NCBI GenBank assembly: GCA_963849635.1
Contig: CAWKIA010000039.1
Span: forward strand, 1 to 64,000
Source of the DNA: CAVRUD01 sp963849635
GTDB lineage: Bacteria; Chloroflexota; Chloroflexia; Thermomicrobiales; UBA6265
Direction: 5' to 3'
DNA length: 64,000 bases
Both the position numbers and the translations under genes were made by a program. This document shows, one piece after another, positions 31,130-39,874 of the stretch. The number at the start of each line of letters is the position of its first letter. The stretch's first letter is position 1. Below the pieces are notes generated by a model that made no database searches, was not told the DNA's origin, and worked only from the letters and a program-made list of their open reading frames with translations.

Positions 31130-32236
31130 TTGTCCGAGAAGCCCCAGTTCAAAATCGAAACCGTAGAGTCCGGCCTGAACTACGGCCGGTACAAGGTCGA
31201 GCCGTTGGAGCCGGGATACGGCACCACGCTCGGCAACGCTCTGCGCCGCATTCTCCTCCGGTCGCTCGAAGGTGTCGCGGTCTCGCGGATTCACGTCGGT
31301 ACCGTCTGGCACGAGTTTTCAACCATCGAGCACGTGCGTGAGGATGTTACGGAGATCGTGCTCAATCTGAAGCGCATTCGCCTGAAGCGGATGATGGAGA
31401 TGGAGGGCGAGGTTCGCGCCCACCTCTACTCCCGTGGCGAAGGGAGCACTGAGCGCGTCGTTACCGCCGGCGATGTGGCCTGGCCGGCCGAGGTCGAAGT
31501 CATCAACCCCGAGCAGCCGATCGCCACGCTTGAGTCCGCAGACGCGGTCCTGGATATGGACATCTGGGTCAGCCGCAACCGTGGCTACCGCCCCGCCGAG
31601 TCTCAGGAGATCCGCCAGCTTGGCGATATCCCGATCGACGCGATCTACACGCCGATCGAGCGGGTCAACTTCGTCGTGGAGCACACCCGGGTTGGGCAGA
31701 TGACCGACTTCGACCGCCTCATCCTTGAGATTCTGACGGATGGGACGATTGAAGCGGATGATGCTCTTGCCCAGGCAGCGCAGATCTTGGTTGACCATGC
31801 TCGTGTCTTCGCCGACTTCAACCGTAAGGACGGGGATGTCGTTGGCGCCGTCCCGTTCCTGAGCGACGAAGTCCAGAACCGCCCGCTCAACGAGCTTGGC
31901 CTGTCGCCGCGGGTGCTCAATGCTCTGCGCAGCCGCCAGATCGACAAGGTCGGTCAGGTTCTGACGATGGATCCCGAGCAACTCCTCTCGATCCGCAACT
32001 TCGGCCCGCGCTCCTTGACCGAGCTGCGCCAGAAGCTCGCCGAGTACGGCTACCTGCCGGAGAGCGAGATCGACGTCTTTGCCGGCAGCGGCCTGTACGA
32101 TGGTCTCGATGACGGCGCTGACGACGATGAGGATGGCATAGATACCCAGGAAGTCGCCGAGGCGATTGCCTCGTTGCGCAACGATGACCCTGCCCCGGTC
32201 CGGGGAGATTCTCAGGGCAACGGAGGTGACGCATGA
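31130..32236 (+). CDS. rpoA: RNA polymerase alpha subunit
   Basis: Alpha nucleates RNA polymerase assembly and contacts promoter UP elements and regulators. The N-terminal domain shows GYGTTLGNALRRILLRSLEG and TNFVVEHTRVG-like dimer sequence (read here as RVNFVVEHTRVGQMTDFDRL). The C-terminal domain starts LNELGLSPRVLNALRSRQID and has IRNFGPRSLTELRQKLAEYG. At 368 residues it is longer than the usual 315-330, because an acidic tail (DGLDDGADDDEDGIDTQ) follows the C-terminal domain. The start is TTG 31130, nine bases after GAGGAGG. Confidence 0.97.
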   Translation: MSEKPQFKIETVESGLNYGRYKVEPLEPGYGTTLGNALRRILLRSLEGVAVSRIHVGTVWHEFSTIEHVREDVTEIVLNLKRIRLKRMMEMEGEVRAHLYSRGEGSTERVVTAGDVAWPAEVEVINPEQPIATLESADAVLDMDIWVSRNRGYRPAESQEIRQLGDIPIDAIYTPIERVNFVVEHTRVGQMTDFDRLILEILTDGTIEADDALAQAAQILVDHARVFADFNRKDGDVVGAVPFLSDEVQNRPLNELGLSPRVLNALRSRQIDKVGQVLTMDPEQLLSIRNFGPRSLTELRQKLAEYGYLPESEIDVFAGSGLYDGLDDGADDDEDGIDTQEVAEAIASLRNDDPAPVRGDSQGNGGDA

Positions 32237-32589
32237 GGCACGGAAAGGCGGGGCGCAAGTTCGGGCGCAATCCCGCCCAGCGTAAGGCGCTGCTACGGCA
32301 ACTTGCCATTTCAGTCATCCTGCATGAGCGGGTGATGACGACTGAGGCCAAGGCCAAGGAGATCGCACCTGTTGTCGAGAAGCTGGTGACGATGGCGCGT
32401 GAAAATACGCTTCACCATCGCCGGCTGCTGATGAGCAAGCTTGATCACGAACCCGCAATGTTCAAGCTGATCGACATCCTTGCTCCCCGGTACGAGGGCG
32501 TGCCAGGCGGCTACACCCGCATCTCGAAGCTGGGTCCGCGCCGCGGTGATGCCGCGCCGATGGCCCTGATCGAGTTCGTCGAGGAGTAA
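32233..32589 (+). CDS. rplQ: 50S ribosomal protein L17
   Basis: L17 lies at the tunnel exit. The 118 residues start MRHGKAGRKFGRNPAQRKAL and include VTMARENTLHHRRLLMSKL and the end GGYTRISKLGPRRGDAAPMA. ATG overlaps the rpoA stop (ATGA), so translation is probably coupled. Confidence 0.97.
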   Translation: MRHGKAGRKFGRNPAQRKALLRQLAISVILHERVMTTEAKAKEIAPVVEKLVTMARENTLHHRRLLMSKLDHEPAMFKLIDILAPRYEGVPGGYTRISKLGPRRGDAAPMALIEFVEE

Positions 32590-32629
32590 CCGGCGGCAAC
32601 GCCGGTGCACCTCGGGATTCGGATCCGGC

Positions 32630-33463
32630 GTGGCCGGGGCAGCGCTCAAGCTCACCGTGAGCTACGACGGCTCCGACTATGCGGGATCGCAGATCCAACC
32701 CGGACAACGCACGGTTCAGGCAGAACTGGACCGCGCGTTGGAACGACTCGCTGGGGCTCCGGTCTCGACGGTCTTCGCGGGCAGGACAGATGCCGGCGTT
32801 CACGCCGCCGGCCAGGTCGTCAGCCTGCGGGATGCGCGTCCAACGATGGCTGAGCGTGAGTGGCTTCTGGCGCTCAACGCACATCTGCCCGAGGACGTGG
32901 CCGCCGTCGCGGTTCAGCGGGAACGGGAAGATTTTCACGCCCGGTTCGACGCGCGGTGGCGCGAGTATCGGTACCGGATCTGGAGCGGTCCGCCACAACC
33001 GCTCGGCCGCCGGTTCACCTGGCAGATGCGAGGTGAGCTGGACGCCGGAGCACTCGTGGCCGGAGCCAGGATCTTTCTCGGTGAGCGAGACCTGGCGGCG
33101 GTTGCGGGCGGTGGTGAGGGTGTTCCGTGGTCCGAGCGTCAGGATGCTCCACGGGGAACGGTTCGCCGGATCACCCGATGCTCCGCGAGGCGGATCGAAC
33201 CGTGGTGGGGCGAGCCGGGGACCGGGACGCTCTTCGAAGTCAGAATCGTGGCGGATGGCTTTCTGCCGCGGATGGTCCGGAACATCGTCGCGTTACTGGT
33301 TGAGGTTGGACAGGGGAAACAACCGGTCGAGTGGATCGATCTGGTCCTGGCGGCCAAAGACCGCAGACTTGGGGGAGGAACCGCTCCTCCAGACGGCCTG
33401 ACACTCTGGCGGGTCGGGTACGGAATAGATCAGCCGGAACCCGATCCGGCACAAGCGGAATGA
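32630..33463 (+). CDS. truA: tRNA pseudouridine synthase A
   Basis: TruA makes pseudouridine at positions 38-40 of tRNAs. The catalytic Asp is in FAGRTDAGVHAAGQV, preceded by the opening LTVSYDGSDYAGSQIQPGQR. FLPRMVRNIVALLVEVGQGK is the conserved C-terminal helix. Length 277 is normal. The start is GTG 32630, without a strong ribosome site. Placement between rplQ and rplM is common in bacteria. Confidence 0.94.
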   Translation: MAGAALKLTVSYDGSDYAGSQIQPGQRTVQAELDRALERLAGAPVSTVFAGRTDAGVHAAGQVVSLRDARPTMAEREWLLALNAHLPEDVAAVAVQREREDFHARFDARWREYRYRIWSGPPQPLGRRFTWQMRGELDAGALVAGARIFLGERDLAAVAGGGEGVPWSERQDAPRGTVRRITRCSARRIEPWWGEPGTGTLFEVRIVADGFLPRMVRNIVALLVEVGQGKQPVEWIDLVLAAKDRRLGGGTAPPDGLTLWRVGYGIDQPEPDPAQAE

Positions 33464-33504
33464 GCTGCGCCGGACGATCGGTCCGACGATGAGGAGCAGG
33501 TACG

Positions 33505-33981
33505 ATGGAACGTCGAACATACACGCCGAGGCCGAACGAGGTCGAACGTAAGTGGTACATCGTGGACGCCGAGGGCAAGACTCTTGGTCGTCTGTCGTCG
33601 ACCGTTGCGGCGATGCTTCGCGGTAAGACCAAGCCCCAGTACGCGCCCCACCTCGATACTGGCGACTTCGTAATCGTGGTCAATGCCGAGAAAATCGTGG
33701 CCACCGGTAAGAAGGAAACCCAGAAGTTTTACTACCGCCACTCTGGTTACCCGGGCGGTTTGACCGCGGTTTCACTGAAGCAGATGCGCCAGCGCCACCC
33801 GGAGCGCATCATCGAGGCGGCCGTCCGCGGTATGCTGCCGAAGAATGTCCTCGGCGAGCAACAGTTGAAGAAGCTCAAGGTTTACGCCGGCCCGAAGCAC
33901 CCGCACGCGGCGCAGAATCCGGCCGAACTCCCGATCGAAACGCTCGAAAAGGCTGGCGCGCTGCGCCACGCTGACTCGTAA
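33505..33981 (+). CDS. rplM: 50S ribosomal protein L13
   Basis: L13 is an early assembly protein of the 50S subunit. The 158 residues include ERKWYIVDAEGKTLGRLSST, GDFVIVVNAEKIVATGKKET, and MLPKNVLGEQQLKKLKVYAG followed by PKHPHAAQNP. GAGGAG at 33491 precedes ATG 33505. It forms a pair with rpsI. Confidence 0.97.
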   Translation: MERRTYTPRPNEVERKWYIVDAEGKTLGRLSSTVAAMLRGKTKPQYAPHLDTGDFVIVVNAEKIVATGKKETQKFYYRHSGYPGGLTAVSLKQMRQRHPERIIEAAVRGMLPKNVLGEQQLKKLKVYAGPKHPHAAQNPAELPIETLEKAGALRHADS

Positions 33982-34013
33982 TCCGCCGGCAGGCGAGAAG
34001 GAACGTCTAAGAG

Positions 34014-34421
34014 ATGGCGGACAAACAGGCCGCGACCTACTTCTACGGCACCGGCCGGCGCAAGACGGCCGTCGCCCGGGTTCGGCTCCTGCCGGGCACC
34101 GGCGAGATCACCGTCAACGGCAAGACCGCGCGCGACTACTTCGGCGGCCGCGATCAGCACCAGCTTCAGATCCGCATGCCGCTGCGCCTGACCGGTACCC
34201 TGGAGCGCTTTGATGTCTCCGTCCGGGTCGTCGGAGGGGGTGTCTCCGGCCAGGTTGGCGCGATTCGGCATGGCGTCGCCCGGGCGCTCCTTCGCTTCGA
34301 CGAGGAACTTCGCCCAACGCTGAAAACCGCCAAGATGCTCACGCGCGACCCGCGCGCCAAGGAGCGGAAGAAGGTCGGTTTGAAGCGGGCCCGCAAGGCG
34401 CCTCAGTACACGAAGCGCTAG
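34014..34421 (+). CDS. rpsI: 30S ribosomal protein S9
   Basis: S9 sends its C-terminal tail to the P-site tRNA. The 135 residues contain YFYGTGRRKTAVARVRLLPG, the VRVVGGGVSGQVGAIRHGVA block and the C-terminal KKVGLKRARKAPQYTKR ending in the conserved Lys-Arg. GAAGGA precedes ATG 34014. It is the last gene of the plus-strand ribosomal series. Confidence 0.97.
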   Translation: MADKQAATYFYGTGRRKTAVARVRLLPGTGEITVNGKTARDYFGGRDQHQLQIRMPLRLTGTLERFDVSVRVVGGGVSGQVGAIRHGVARALLRFDEELRPTLKTAKMLTRDPRAKERKKVGLKRARKAPQYTKR

Positions 34422-34469
34422 GACGGCCTTTCCGGCCCACCCAGCCGCGACAATCCACGACAAGCGGAA

Positions 34470-34513
34470 CGGACCCAGTTTGGCTATCGCCAGCTGGGTC
34501 CGTCTCTTTGTGT
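34470..34513. terminator. Terminator at the end of the ribosomal series
   Basis: CGGACCCAG (34470-34478) pairs with CTGGGTCCG (34494-34502), followed by TCTCTTTGTGT on the plus strand. The stop of the convergent minus-strand gene falls in the loop, so the hairpin probably serves both directions. Confidence 0.7.
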
Positions 34514-35350
34514 CTCGTTAGGGTGCCAGTACTCGTATTCGATCCTCGTCGGGAGCGAACTCTGGAGGAGCGAGAAACGCGACTGGACGAACTTCATCGT
34601 TTCCAGGCACGAGTCGGCCAGCGCCCGGCCTGTCGGCAGCCGGTAACGCGGTACCTGCGGGCTGATTGCGATTACCCCGTCGTACATGCTGTCTGCCAGC
34701 GTTGAGAGGACCCTCGCGGTGGCGCGCTCTCGGCCCCGCCCTGGAGGCCGCGAAGTGAGCGGTCCGAAGCGCACCGCCACGAGCCGGGATCGCAGTTTCG
34801 TGACGGCGGCCTCGGCTTCCCAGCGCGCATCGATCGGCCCATGGAGGTCCAGGGCCAAGCCAAGATCCCATTCTTCGGCCATGTGGCGAAGCGCGGTCAG
34901 CTCAGTCAGGTGCTCGCGCGTGCCGAGCAGGGCAACCGGTCTGATGACATAGACCAGGCTAGTCGTCTCCGGCAGAACTGATCGCATTGCTTTGATCAGA
35001 TCCGCTTGAAGGACATCGGCGCGGTCGACCGGCCGGTCGACGATGATCGCCGCTGGGGAGACTGCATCCGCGAGGCTCGCGACGATGTCCGGGAGTTCAG
35101 TCCGCTGTTTTCCCTGCTGTCGCGGGTCTCGCTCCGGCAGCCAAATCGCCCGGATCGAAACATTGGCGTCCGCGGCATGGCGGGCGAGTGACGCGGCGTT
35201 GTGTAGCCGGCCATCGGAGAGGTCGACATCGATCTCGGAGATTCCGCTCCACGCCGCCGCCGAGAACAAACTGCCGACGCGTGTCAGGAACGACGGTCGA
35301 AGCGAGAGCGAGATCTGTGCGTTCGCGGGAGAGGGGAGCATCGGCGCCAC
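34484..35350 (-). CDS. TIM-barrel protein resembling sugar-phosphate isomerases/epimerases
   Basis: A 288-residue protein with the alternating strand-helix pattern of the xylose-isomerase-like TIM-barrel family: ISEIDVDLSDGRL, VSIRAIWLPER, AAIIVDRPVDRADV, TSLVYVIRP, LGLALDLHGPIDARWEAEAA and LVAVRFGPLTSR. The Asp/His of ALDLHG resembles a metal-site strand, but I cannot assign all ligands. Start GTG 35350; an ATG three codons later is an alternative. It is on the minus strand, convergent with rpsI and upstream-separated from the other minus-strand genes by 143 bases. The function is unknown. Confidence 0.6.
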   Translation of the reverse strand: MAPMLPSPANAQISLSLRPSFLTRVGSLFSAAAWSGISEIDVDLSDGRLHNAASLARHAADANVSIRAIWLPERDPRQQGKQRTELPDIVASLADAVSPAAIIVDRPVDRADVLQADLIKAMRSVLPETTSLVYVIRPVALLGTREHLTELTALRHMAEEWDLGLALDLHGPIDARWEAEAAVTKLRSRLVAVRFGPLTSRPPGRGRERATARVLSTLADSMYDGVIAISPQVPRYRLPTGRALADSCLETMKFVQSRFSLLQSSLPTRIEYEYWHPNETQRDGPSWR

Positions 35351-35493
35351 CTACGGGTGAAGAGGATCGCCGGGTCGACTCAGTCGGATTTTTCCAGTTC
35401 GGGGATTTATACAGTTCGGGACGCACGGTCTACGTCAAGCAGTCTAGCACTGGAGCAGGACGGAACGCGGTAATCGCGCACAACCGCCTCGGG

Positions 35494-36420
35494 TCACTTG
35501 CGCGAAGAATTGATCGCGTCGGCGACCGCTGCTTCTACCGCCAGCTCGGTGCCGACACTGAGCTTCAGCACTTCAGATGCCGCCGCATCGCCCTCGCTGA
35601 GCGTCACGACGAAGATCAGATCGCCGTCGAACGGCGTGTGACTCGGTGAAATCGACCGGGCCAGGCCGTCGTGCGCGGCAACGGCGCACCGGATCAGGTC
35701 GCCATGGCGACACGGCCCAGCGACGATCACAACGCCCAGAGTCGTCGCGGTTCCGGCCGGAGGGGTATCGGCGCCCCCTTGACCCTCCAGGATCGCCCAG
35801 CGAGGATCCTGTGGCCTTTCAGCGGCATATGCTGGCTCCTTGGCCGGAGATGTCGACGGTTCTCGCACCTCGCCCACGGCATTGACGGCGACGAGTGCGG
35901 AAATCGAGCCTCCATCCCATTCGACCGTTCCCAGGCCAATTCCGCCCGGCCGCTCTCCGCCGAACACCGGCAGCTTCGCCGTTGTGGCGCCGGTTCCGGC
36001 GCCGACCGCGCCACGTTCGATTTCTGCCAGGGTAACCGCACAACGGAACGCCTCGCGCCCGGCGGCGCTGTTGGGTGACGTTGGATCTCCAACACCGAGG
36101 TCGAAGAGAGCTGCAGCGGGGACGATTGGGACCGGGCGAACACCCGTGGGGAAGCCGCGACCCATCGCGGCCAGTTCGCTGACTACGCCGTCTGCAGCCG
36201 CCAGTCCAAAGGCGCTGCCGCCTGACAGGACAATTGCGTCCAAAAACTGCACCAGGCGGCCAGGGGCGAGGAGGTCGGTCTCCCGCGTGGCGGGGGCGCC
36301 ACCGCGGACATCGACGGCCGCCAGACAGGGTCGGTCGAATACCACCGCTGTGCATCCCGTTCGGGCTTCATGGTCGGTCCAATGCCCGACCTTGACTGTG
36401 GCAAACGGTGCGTCACTCAT
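35494..36420 (-). CDS. P1/S58 family peptidase (DmpA-like N-terminal nucleophile hydrolase)
   Basis: A 308-residue member of the DmpA/S58 family, which includes aminopeptidases that activate by self-cleavage. Visible family sections are ARTGCTAVVFDRPCLAAVDV, AIVLSGGSAFGLAAADGV, GFPTGVRPVPIVPAAALFDL and RGAVGAGTGATTAKLPVFGG. The expected self-cleavage point is in GTATTLGVVIVAG, where the nucleophile would be Thr rather than the Ser of DmpA. ATG 36420 has no strong ribosome site. It is followed at 27 bases (upstream side) by the MBL-fold gene and probably shares its transcript. Confidence 0.8.
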   Translation of the reverse strand: MSDAPFATVKVGHWTDHEARTGCTAVVFDRPCLAAVDVRGGAPATRETDLLAPGRLVQFLDAIVLSGGSAFGLAAADGVVSELAAMGRGFPTGVRPVPIVPAAALFDLGVGDPTSPNSAAGREAFRCAVTLAEIERGAVGAGTGATTAKLPVFGGERPGGIGLGTVEWDGGSISALVAVNAVGEVREPSTSPAKEPAYAAERPQDPRWAILEGQGGADTPPAGTATTLGVVIVAGPCRHGDLIRCAVAAHDGLARSISPSHTPFDGDLIFVVTLSEGDAAASEVLKLSVGTELAVEAAVADAINSSRK

Positions 36421-36447
36421 CGGCTGGAAGGTCTCGAAACATCTCGG

Positions 36448-37228
36448 TCACCATTCGACGGTCAGTCCAGGGACCGCCCGGTGGATCGGCCCAGAGAAGG
36501 CCTCGGCGGCCCGAAGCTGGGAGTCGACCGGATCGTTCTCCTCGAACATGTGGGTAAGCACAAGCGTCTGGGCGCCCGCTTTCGCCGCGATTTCACCGGC
36601 ATCGCGGCCCATGAGATGAATCCGAGTCTCGTAGGGATCTTCTCGGGTGACAGGCAAGGTTGCCTCGGCAAGAACCACGGCGCATCCCTGTGCAAAATTC
36701 TCGAGCTTCGCTGTTGGGCCTGTATCGGCGGTGTAGACCAGGTCTTGTCCTGGCTGGGACGCTGCCGCGACGCGCATCGCCCAGCACGGCAATGGGTGCA
36801 CCGTCCGGGCAAAGGTCATGGTCAGATCGCTAATCGTCAAAGAGGCGCCAGGATCGTATTCAGAGATCGCGAACATTGGCGAGAAGAAGTCGTCGGCTGA
36901 GTCCGACGTCTTGAATGCCGCGCCCGCATCGCGCAACACCGTGGTGCCGCCTGGAGGTAACCAGAGGGGGATGGGGAGCGGCGCCGGTATGGGGTTGTAC
37001 GCCAGCGCGAACCGAAGGGCGAGGAGATCTAGTACATGATCCAGGTGCATATGGGAGATCGACGATCCCGTCCAGGGTCCGGTAGTCAGTATGGCGACGC
37101 AATTCCGGCAGCGTTCCCGGTCCCAGGTCGAGCACGATTCGTGTGTCGCCGCTCTCGACCAGATATCCGGAGCAACCCTGTCCCGGCCCCGGTCCCGCCG
37201 CGCTGCCGCCCAGCACCGTCAGCTTCAT
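36448..37228 (-). CDS. Metallo-beta-lactamase-fold hydrolase, one frameshift
   Basis: Two reading segments join to about 260 residues of an MBL-fold hydrolase of the RNase Z-like or phosphodiesterase-like type. Segment one starts MKLTVLGGSAAGPGPGQGCS and runs to RTLDGIV. Segment two continues ISHMHLDHVLDLLALRF, the zinc-binding HxHxDH motif. Later metal ligands are in VYTADTGPTAKL and LVLTHMFEEND. The break is an extra base near 37060, inside the stretch just before the motif. The start ATG overlaps the stop of the histidine phosphatase gene (ATGA). The substrate is unknown. Confidence 0.8.
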
Positions 37229-37941
37229 CGTTGCGACTCCACCTGATCGGAGTCCAGCACTTCGAGGTGGACCGCGTCGTTGAAAAGATGGACGGCGGTA
37301 TGCTCCGAGGTGACGTGCAGATGGGTCAGACTACAGTTTGAGATCGGGCGACTCCGCCAGTCATTGGGGGATACCCCTTCGACCTGGGCGATGAACGAGC
37401 CGATAACGCCGCCGTGGGCGACGACCACGACTCGCTTGTCGGGGTAGTCAGCCAAGATCGTCTGGAAGACCGTGCGGACGCGCCCGTGAAAGTCGCGACG
37501 GGATTCGCCCTCCGGCCAGCCGAAGTCGTCGTCGTCGTTGTCGTACATCCCAGCCGCGATCTCCGGGTGCTCGGCTTCGAGCCGGTCGATGGTCATGCCT
37601 TCCATCGCCCCGAAATCCATCTCAGAGAGTTCAGGAATGACGATCGGTTCGAGCCCGAGGCTGGCGCCGACGATCTGGGCGGTCACCAGAGCGCGTTGCA
37701 GTGGACTCGATAGGAGAACGTCCGCCTCGATCTCCCCGGCCACGCGGGCTGCAAGCAGATGGGCCTGCTTGATGCCAAAGGTATCGAGGGGAGTATCAAG
37801 CTGTCCCTGGAACTTCCGAAGGACGTTGCTCTCCGTGCGGCCGTGACGGATCAGGTAGAGGGTCGTTTCGCCTTCGGCCGGGTGGCGAAGATGCGGATGA
37901 TGGGCCAGTGCCGGTGTAGGAGGTAGAGATGAAGTGGTCAC
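37225..37941 (-). CDS. Histidine phosphatase (phosphoglycerate mutase-like)
   Basis: A 238-residue branch-1 histidine phosphatase. The catalytic LIRHGRTESN is near residue 30, SPLQRALVTAQ and the second His in VVVVAHGGVIGSF are in place, and Glu in LSEMDFGAMEG supports catalysis. Members act on small phosphates such as alpha-ribazole phosphate, phosphoglycerate or sugar phosphates; the substrate cannot be told here. The N-terminus carries about 25 extra residues (His/Pro-rich). The start is GTG 37941. It is coupled to the following MBL-fold gene by a four-base overlap. Confidence 0.85.
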   Translation of the reverse strand: MTTSSLPPTPALAHHPHLRHPAEGETTLYLIRHGRTESNVLRKFQGQLDTPLDTFGIKQAHLLAARVAGEIEADVLLSSPLQRALVTAQIVGASLGLEPIVIPELSEMDFGAMEGMTIDRLEAEHPEIAAGMYDNDDDDFGWPEGESRRDFHGRVRTVFQTILADYPDKRVVVVAHGGVIGSFIAQVEGVSPNDWRSRPISNCSLTHLHVTSEHTAVHLFNDAVHLEVLDSDQVESQR

Positions 37942-38610
37942 AGTGCTCCGTTAGCGAGCAGCGCTCGCAGAATGGGCGCCGGGCGGTGCAGACGGTTCGC
38001 CCGTGCGCGATCATCGTCAGGTGAAAATCGTATACCCGGTCCCGGTCGTCGCCAAGTCCCGCTTCAAGGATCGGGTGCGCCGCTTCCGCTGAAACGTTCG
38101 GTCCGATTAGGCCCAATCGCTTTGAGACCCGGTGAACATGGGTGTCCACGGGCAACGATGGCCGCCCGAGGCTGAAGAGGAGGACGCAGGCCGCAGTCTT
38201 CGGACCAACTCCTGGCAACTCAACCAACCACGTGTTGCGCGTCCGGCAAGGTCATCGAACTGAGATGGTCGAGGTCATATGAACCACGTTCCTTCAAGGA
38301 TCGCATCGAGGATCGACTGGATCCTGGGTGCCTTGACGCCTGCCAACCCGCCCGAGCGAATCGCCTCCGCGACAGCAGTGGTCGGTGCGATGCGAACCGA
38401 CTCCCAGTCCGGAAAGGCGTGCTTGAGCGATGCAAATGCCCGCTCGGTATTGATATCGGAGGTGTGCTGAGAGAGGACGGTCATGATCAGCTCATCGAGC
38501 GGATCGCTGTGCGAATGCCACGTACGGTGCCCGTGTTGCTGCACAAGCAAGGGCAGCATCTGGTCAATGCGGTCGTGGAGATCACCAATCCGGTTCGTCG
38601 AATCTGCCAT
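37796..38610 (-). pseudogene. nth: Endonuclease III, broken by two frameshifts
   Basis: Endonuclease III removes oxidised pyrimidines from DNA. Pieces in three frames reconstruct it. The N-terminal part is DPLDELIMTVLSQHTSDINT and onward. The middle is ERGSYDLDHLSSMTLPDAQ. The helix-hairpin-helix and catalytic Asp region is VELPGVGPKTAACVLL with LPVDTHVHRVSKRLGL. The iron-sulfur motif is intact as C-x6-C-x2-C-x5-C in CTARRPFCERCSLTEHC. Breaks lie near 38290 and 38240. After the cluster the frame runs on for about 45 residues into the next gene, so a third break or an unusual tail is possible. The start is probably ATG 38610 (MADSTNRIGDL); a frame opening at 38691 is less likely. This is either a true pseudogene or sequence error. 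Confidence 0.8.
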
Positions 38611-38691
38611 CGCTTCAGTGTACCGCTGTGGCCGCCGGGACTTGCTGACATCGGGAGAAAAAGGCGATAGCACCCTCTCGGAAATCGCCAA

Positions 38692-39285
38692 GAGCGTGCT
38701 GTCTGTGTGCGCTGGGGCGCCGCCCTAGTAATGCTTAACCCTTTCGGCTGCCAATGTGGCTACGTAGGCAATTATTTTGCCGTTCGGCGCACTCGGAAGT
38801 ACGTATCTCTTGTGATGTGCAGAGTTTGCGTTGGGGATACCGTGAATATGGTCTCGAAGTGAATGGCCGGACGTGATCAGCGGCTTTCTAGACGCGATCA
38901 ACCCGCCTAATCGAGAACGACTTTGGCCGTCTGTGGCCTCCACAGGACTAAATGTCTTTCGAACATTTCTGAGGGAGATCATCGCTGCGATTTCACTAAG
39001 CCTCTTTCGCTTAGCGGGCCAGCGCTGAAGGAGCCGTCCCGCACCCCAGTAGCTCTGCCTATTCATTCCGGAGGGTGCGCTCAGCGAACCGGCAGGGTTG
39101 CCGATGCGCCCTTTCTCGTAGTGGGCGAGGATCGGAGCATCGGAGCGCACTAGCCGGACCCTTCCCTCCAGACCGTGCGCTGCCGACCCGGGATCCGCCG
39201 GACACCTCGCAGACGCCCGGCCGGTCTTCAATGCCGCGCCGCCCGACGCCCGTCGGTTCACCCACGGGCGCAGATGAGGTGAAAA
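38692..39285. other. 594-base stretch without a recognisable gene
   Basis: This lies between the divergent nth and LuxR-like genes. Both strands have open frames but none shows domain similarity, a good ribosome site or codon bias I would trust. The left part (38730-38960) is less GC-rich than its surroundings and could be old gene debris or regulatory DNA. No insertion sequence ends, tRNA or repeat array were seen. Confidence 0.5.
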
Positions 39286-39630
39286 ATGAACTTCACGAGG
39301 CCAGTTCCGCCGCGAACACGGGAGCGATTCGCACTCTCCGGCCGCGGCGAGCGCGACAGACGCCCGCGCACTTCCGCAGAGATCGTCTCGCCGGGCCGGC
39401 AAAACGTGCATGCCGCCCGGCCTTGTGAGGCGGCACTCGCCAGGCTCTCGCCCCGAGAGCGTGAAGTCTTCCACCTGCTGGTGATGCGCTATTCCGATCG
39501 CGAAATCGCCGACGTCCTTTTCATCAGCTACCGGACCGTCACCACCCACGTCACCAGCATTCTGAACAAGCTGGGGGTCGATTCGCGACGAGAGGCCGCC
39601 GCGGCCTTTTCTCCCTACGACGAACACTGA
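39286..39630 (+). CDS. Small LuxR-family DNA-binding protein
   Basis: A 114-residue protein whose residues 52-106 form a LuxR/GerE helix-turn-helix: LARLSPREREVFHLLVMRYS, then DREIADVLFISYRTVTTHVT and SILNKLGVDSRREAA. There is no receiver or ligand-binding domain, only about 45 basic, low-complexity residues before it. It may be a stand-alone regulator or the remnant of a longer one. GAGGTGA lies directly before ATG 39286. It is the nearest gene upstream of the RiPP locus (244 bases) and on the same strand, so it could control it; this is inference. Confidence 0.7.
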   Translation: MNFTRPVPPRTRERFALSGRGERDRRPRTSAEIVSPGRQNVHAARPCEAALARLSPREREVFHLLVMRYSDREIADVLFISYRTVTTHVTSILNKLGVDSRREAAAAFSPYDEH

Positions 39631-39874
39631 GTAGCCGTCCAGGCTCTCGTTCAACTGGCGTGGCGCGGCCCTTGACGCGATCGGCTCAAAAGAGGGCTGA
39701 CCGCGCCAAATGCATATTTTAGCGTTGATGCCTCAGAGTAGGAGAAATCAATCCTATTGTGCAGACCTCATGAATACGTAGTTTCTACGGATGTTCGTTG
39801 AGAGCGATATCCACATCATCTAGGCCAGGGTCGTCGATGGTCGGCGACACAACATTCGACAAGGAGACCTGCAC

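Noticed and set aside
39075..39428. 117-codon plus-strand frame overlapping the start of the LuxR-like gene
   Set aside because: Low-complexity Arg/Pro-rich sequence without a ribosome site; the LuxR frame is clearly the coding one.
38725..39654. 309-codon minus-strand frame covering the LuxR-like gene and the empty region
   Set aside because: It overlaps a recognisable LuxR domain on the other strand and shows no family similarity itself.
39785..39860. Possible second precursor peptide upstream of the graspetide precursor
   Set aside because: Neither strand shows a leader helix or a Thr/Asp core with a start codon and ribosome site.
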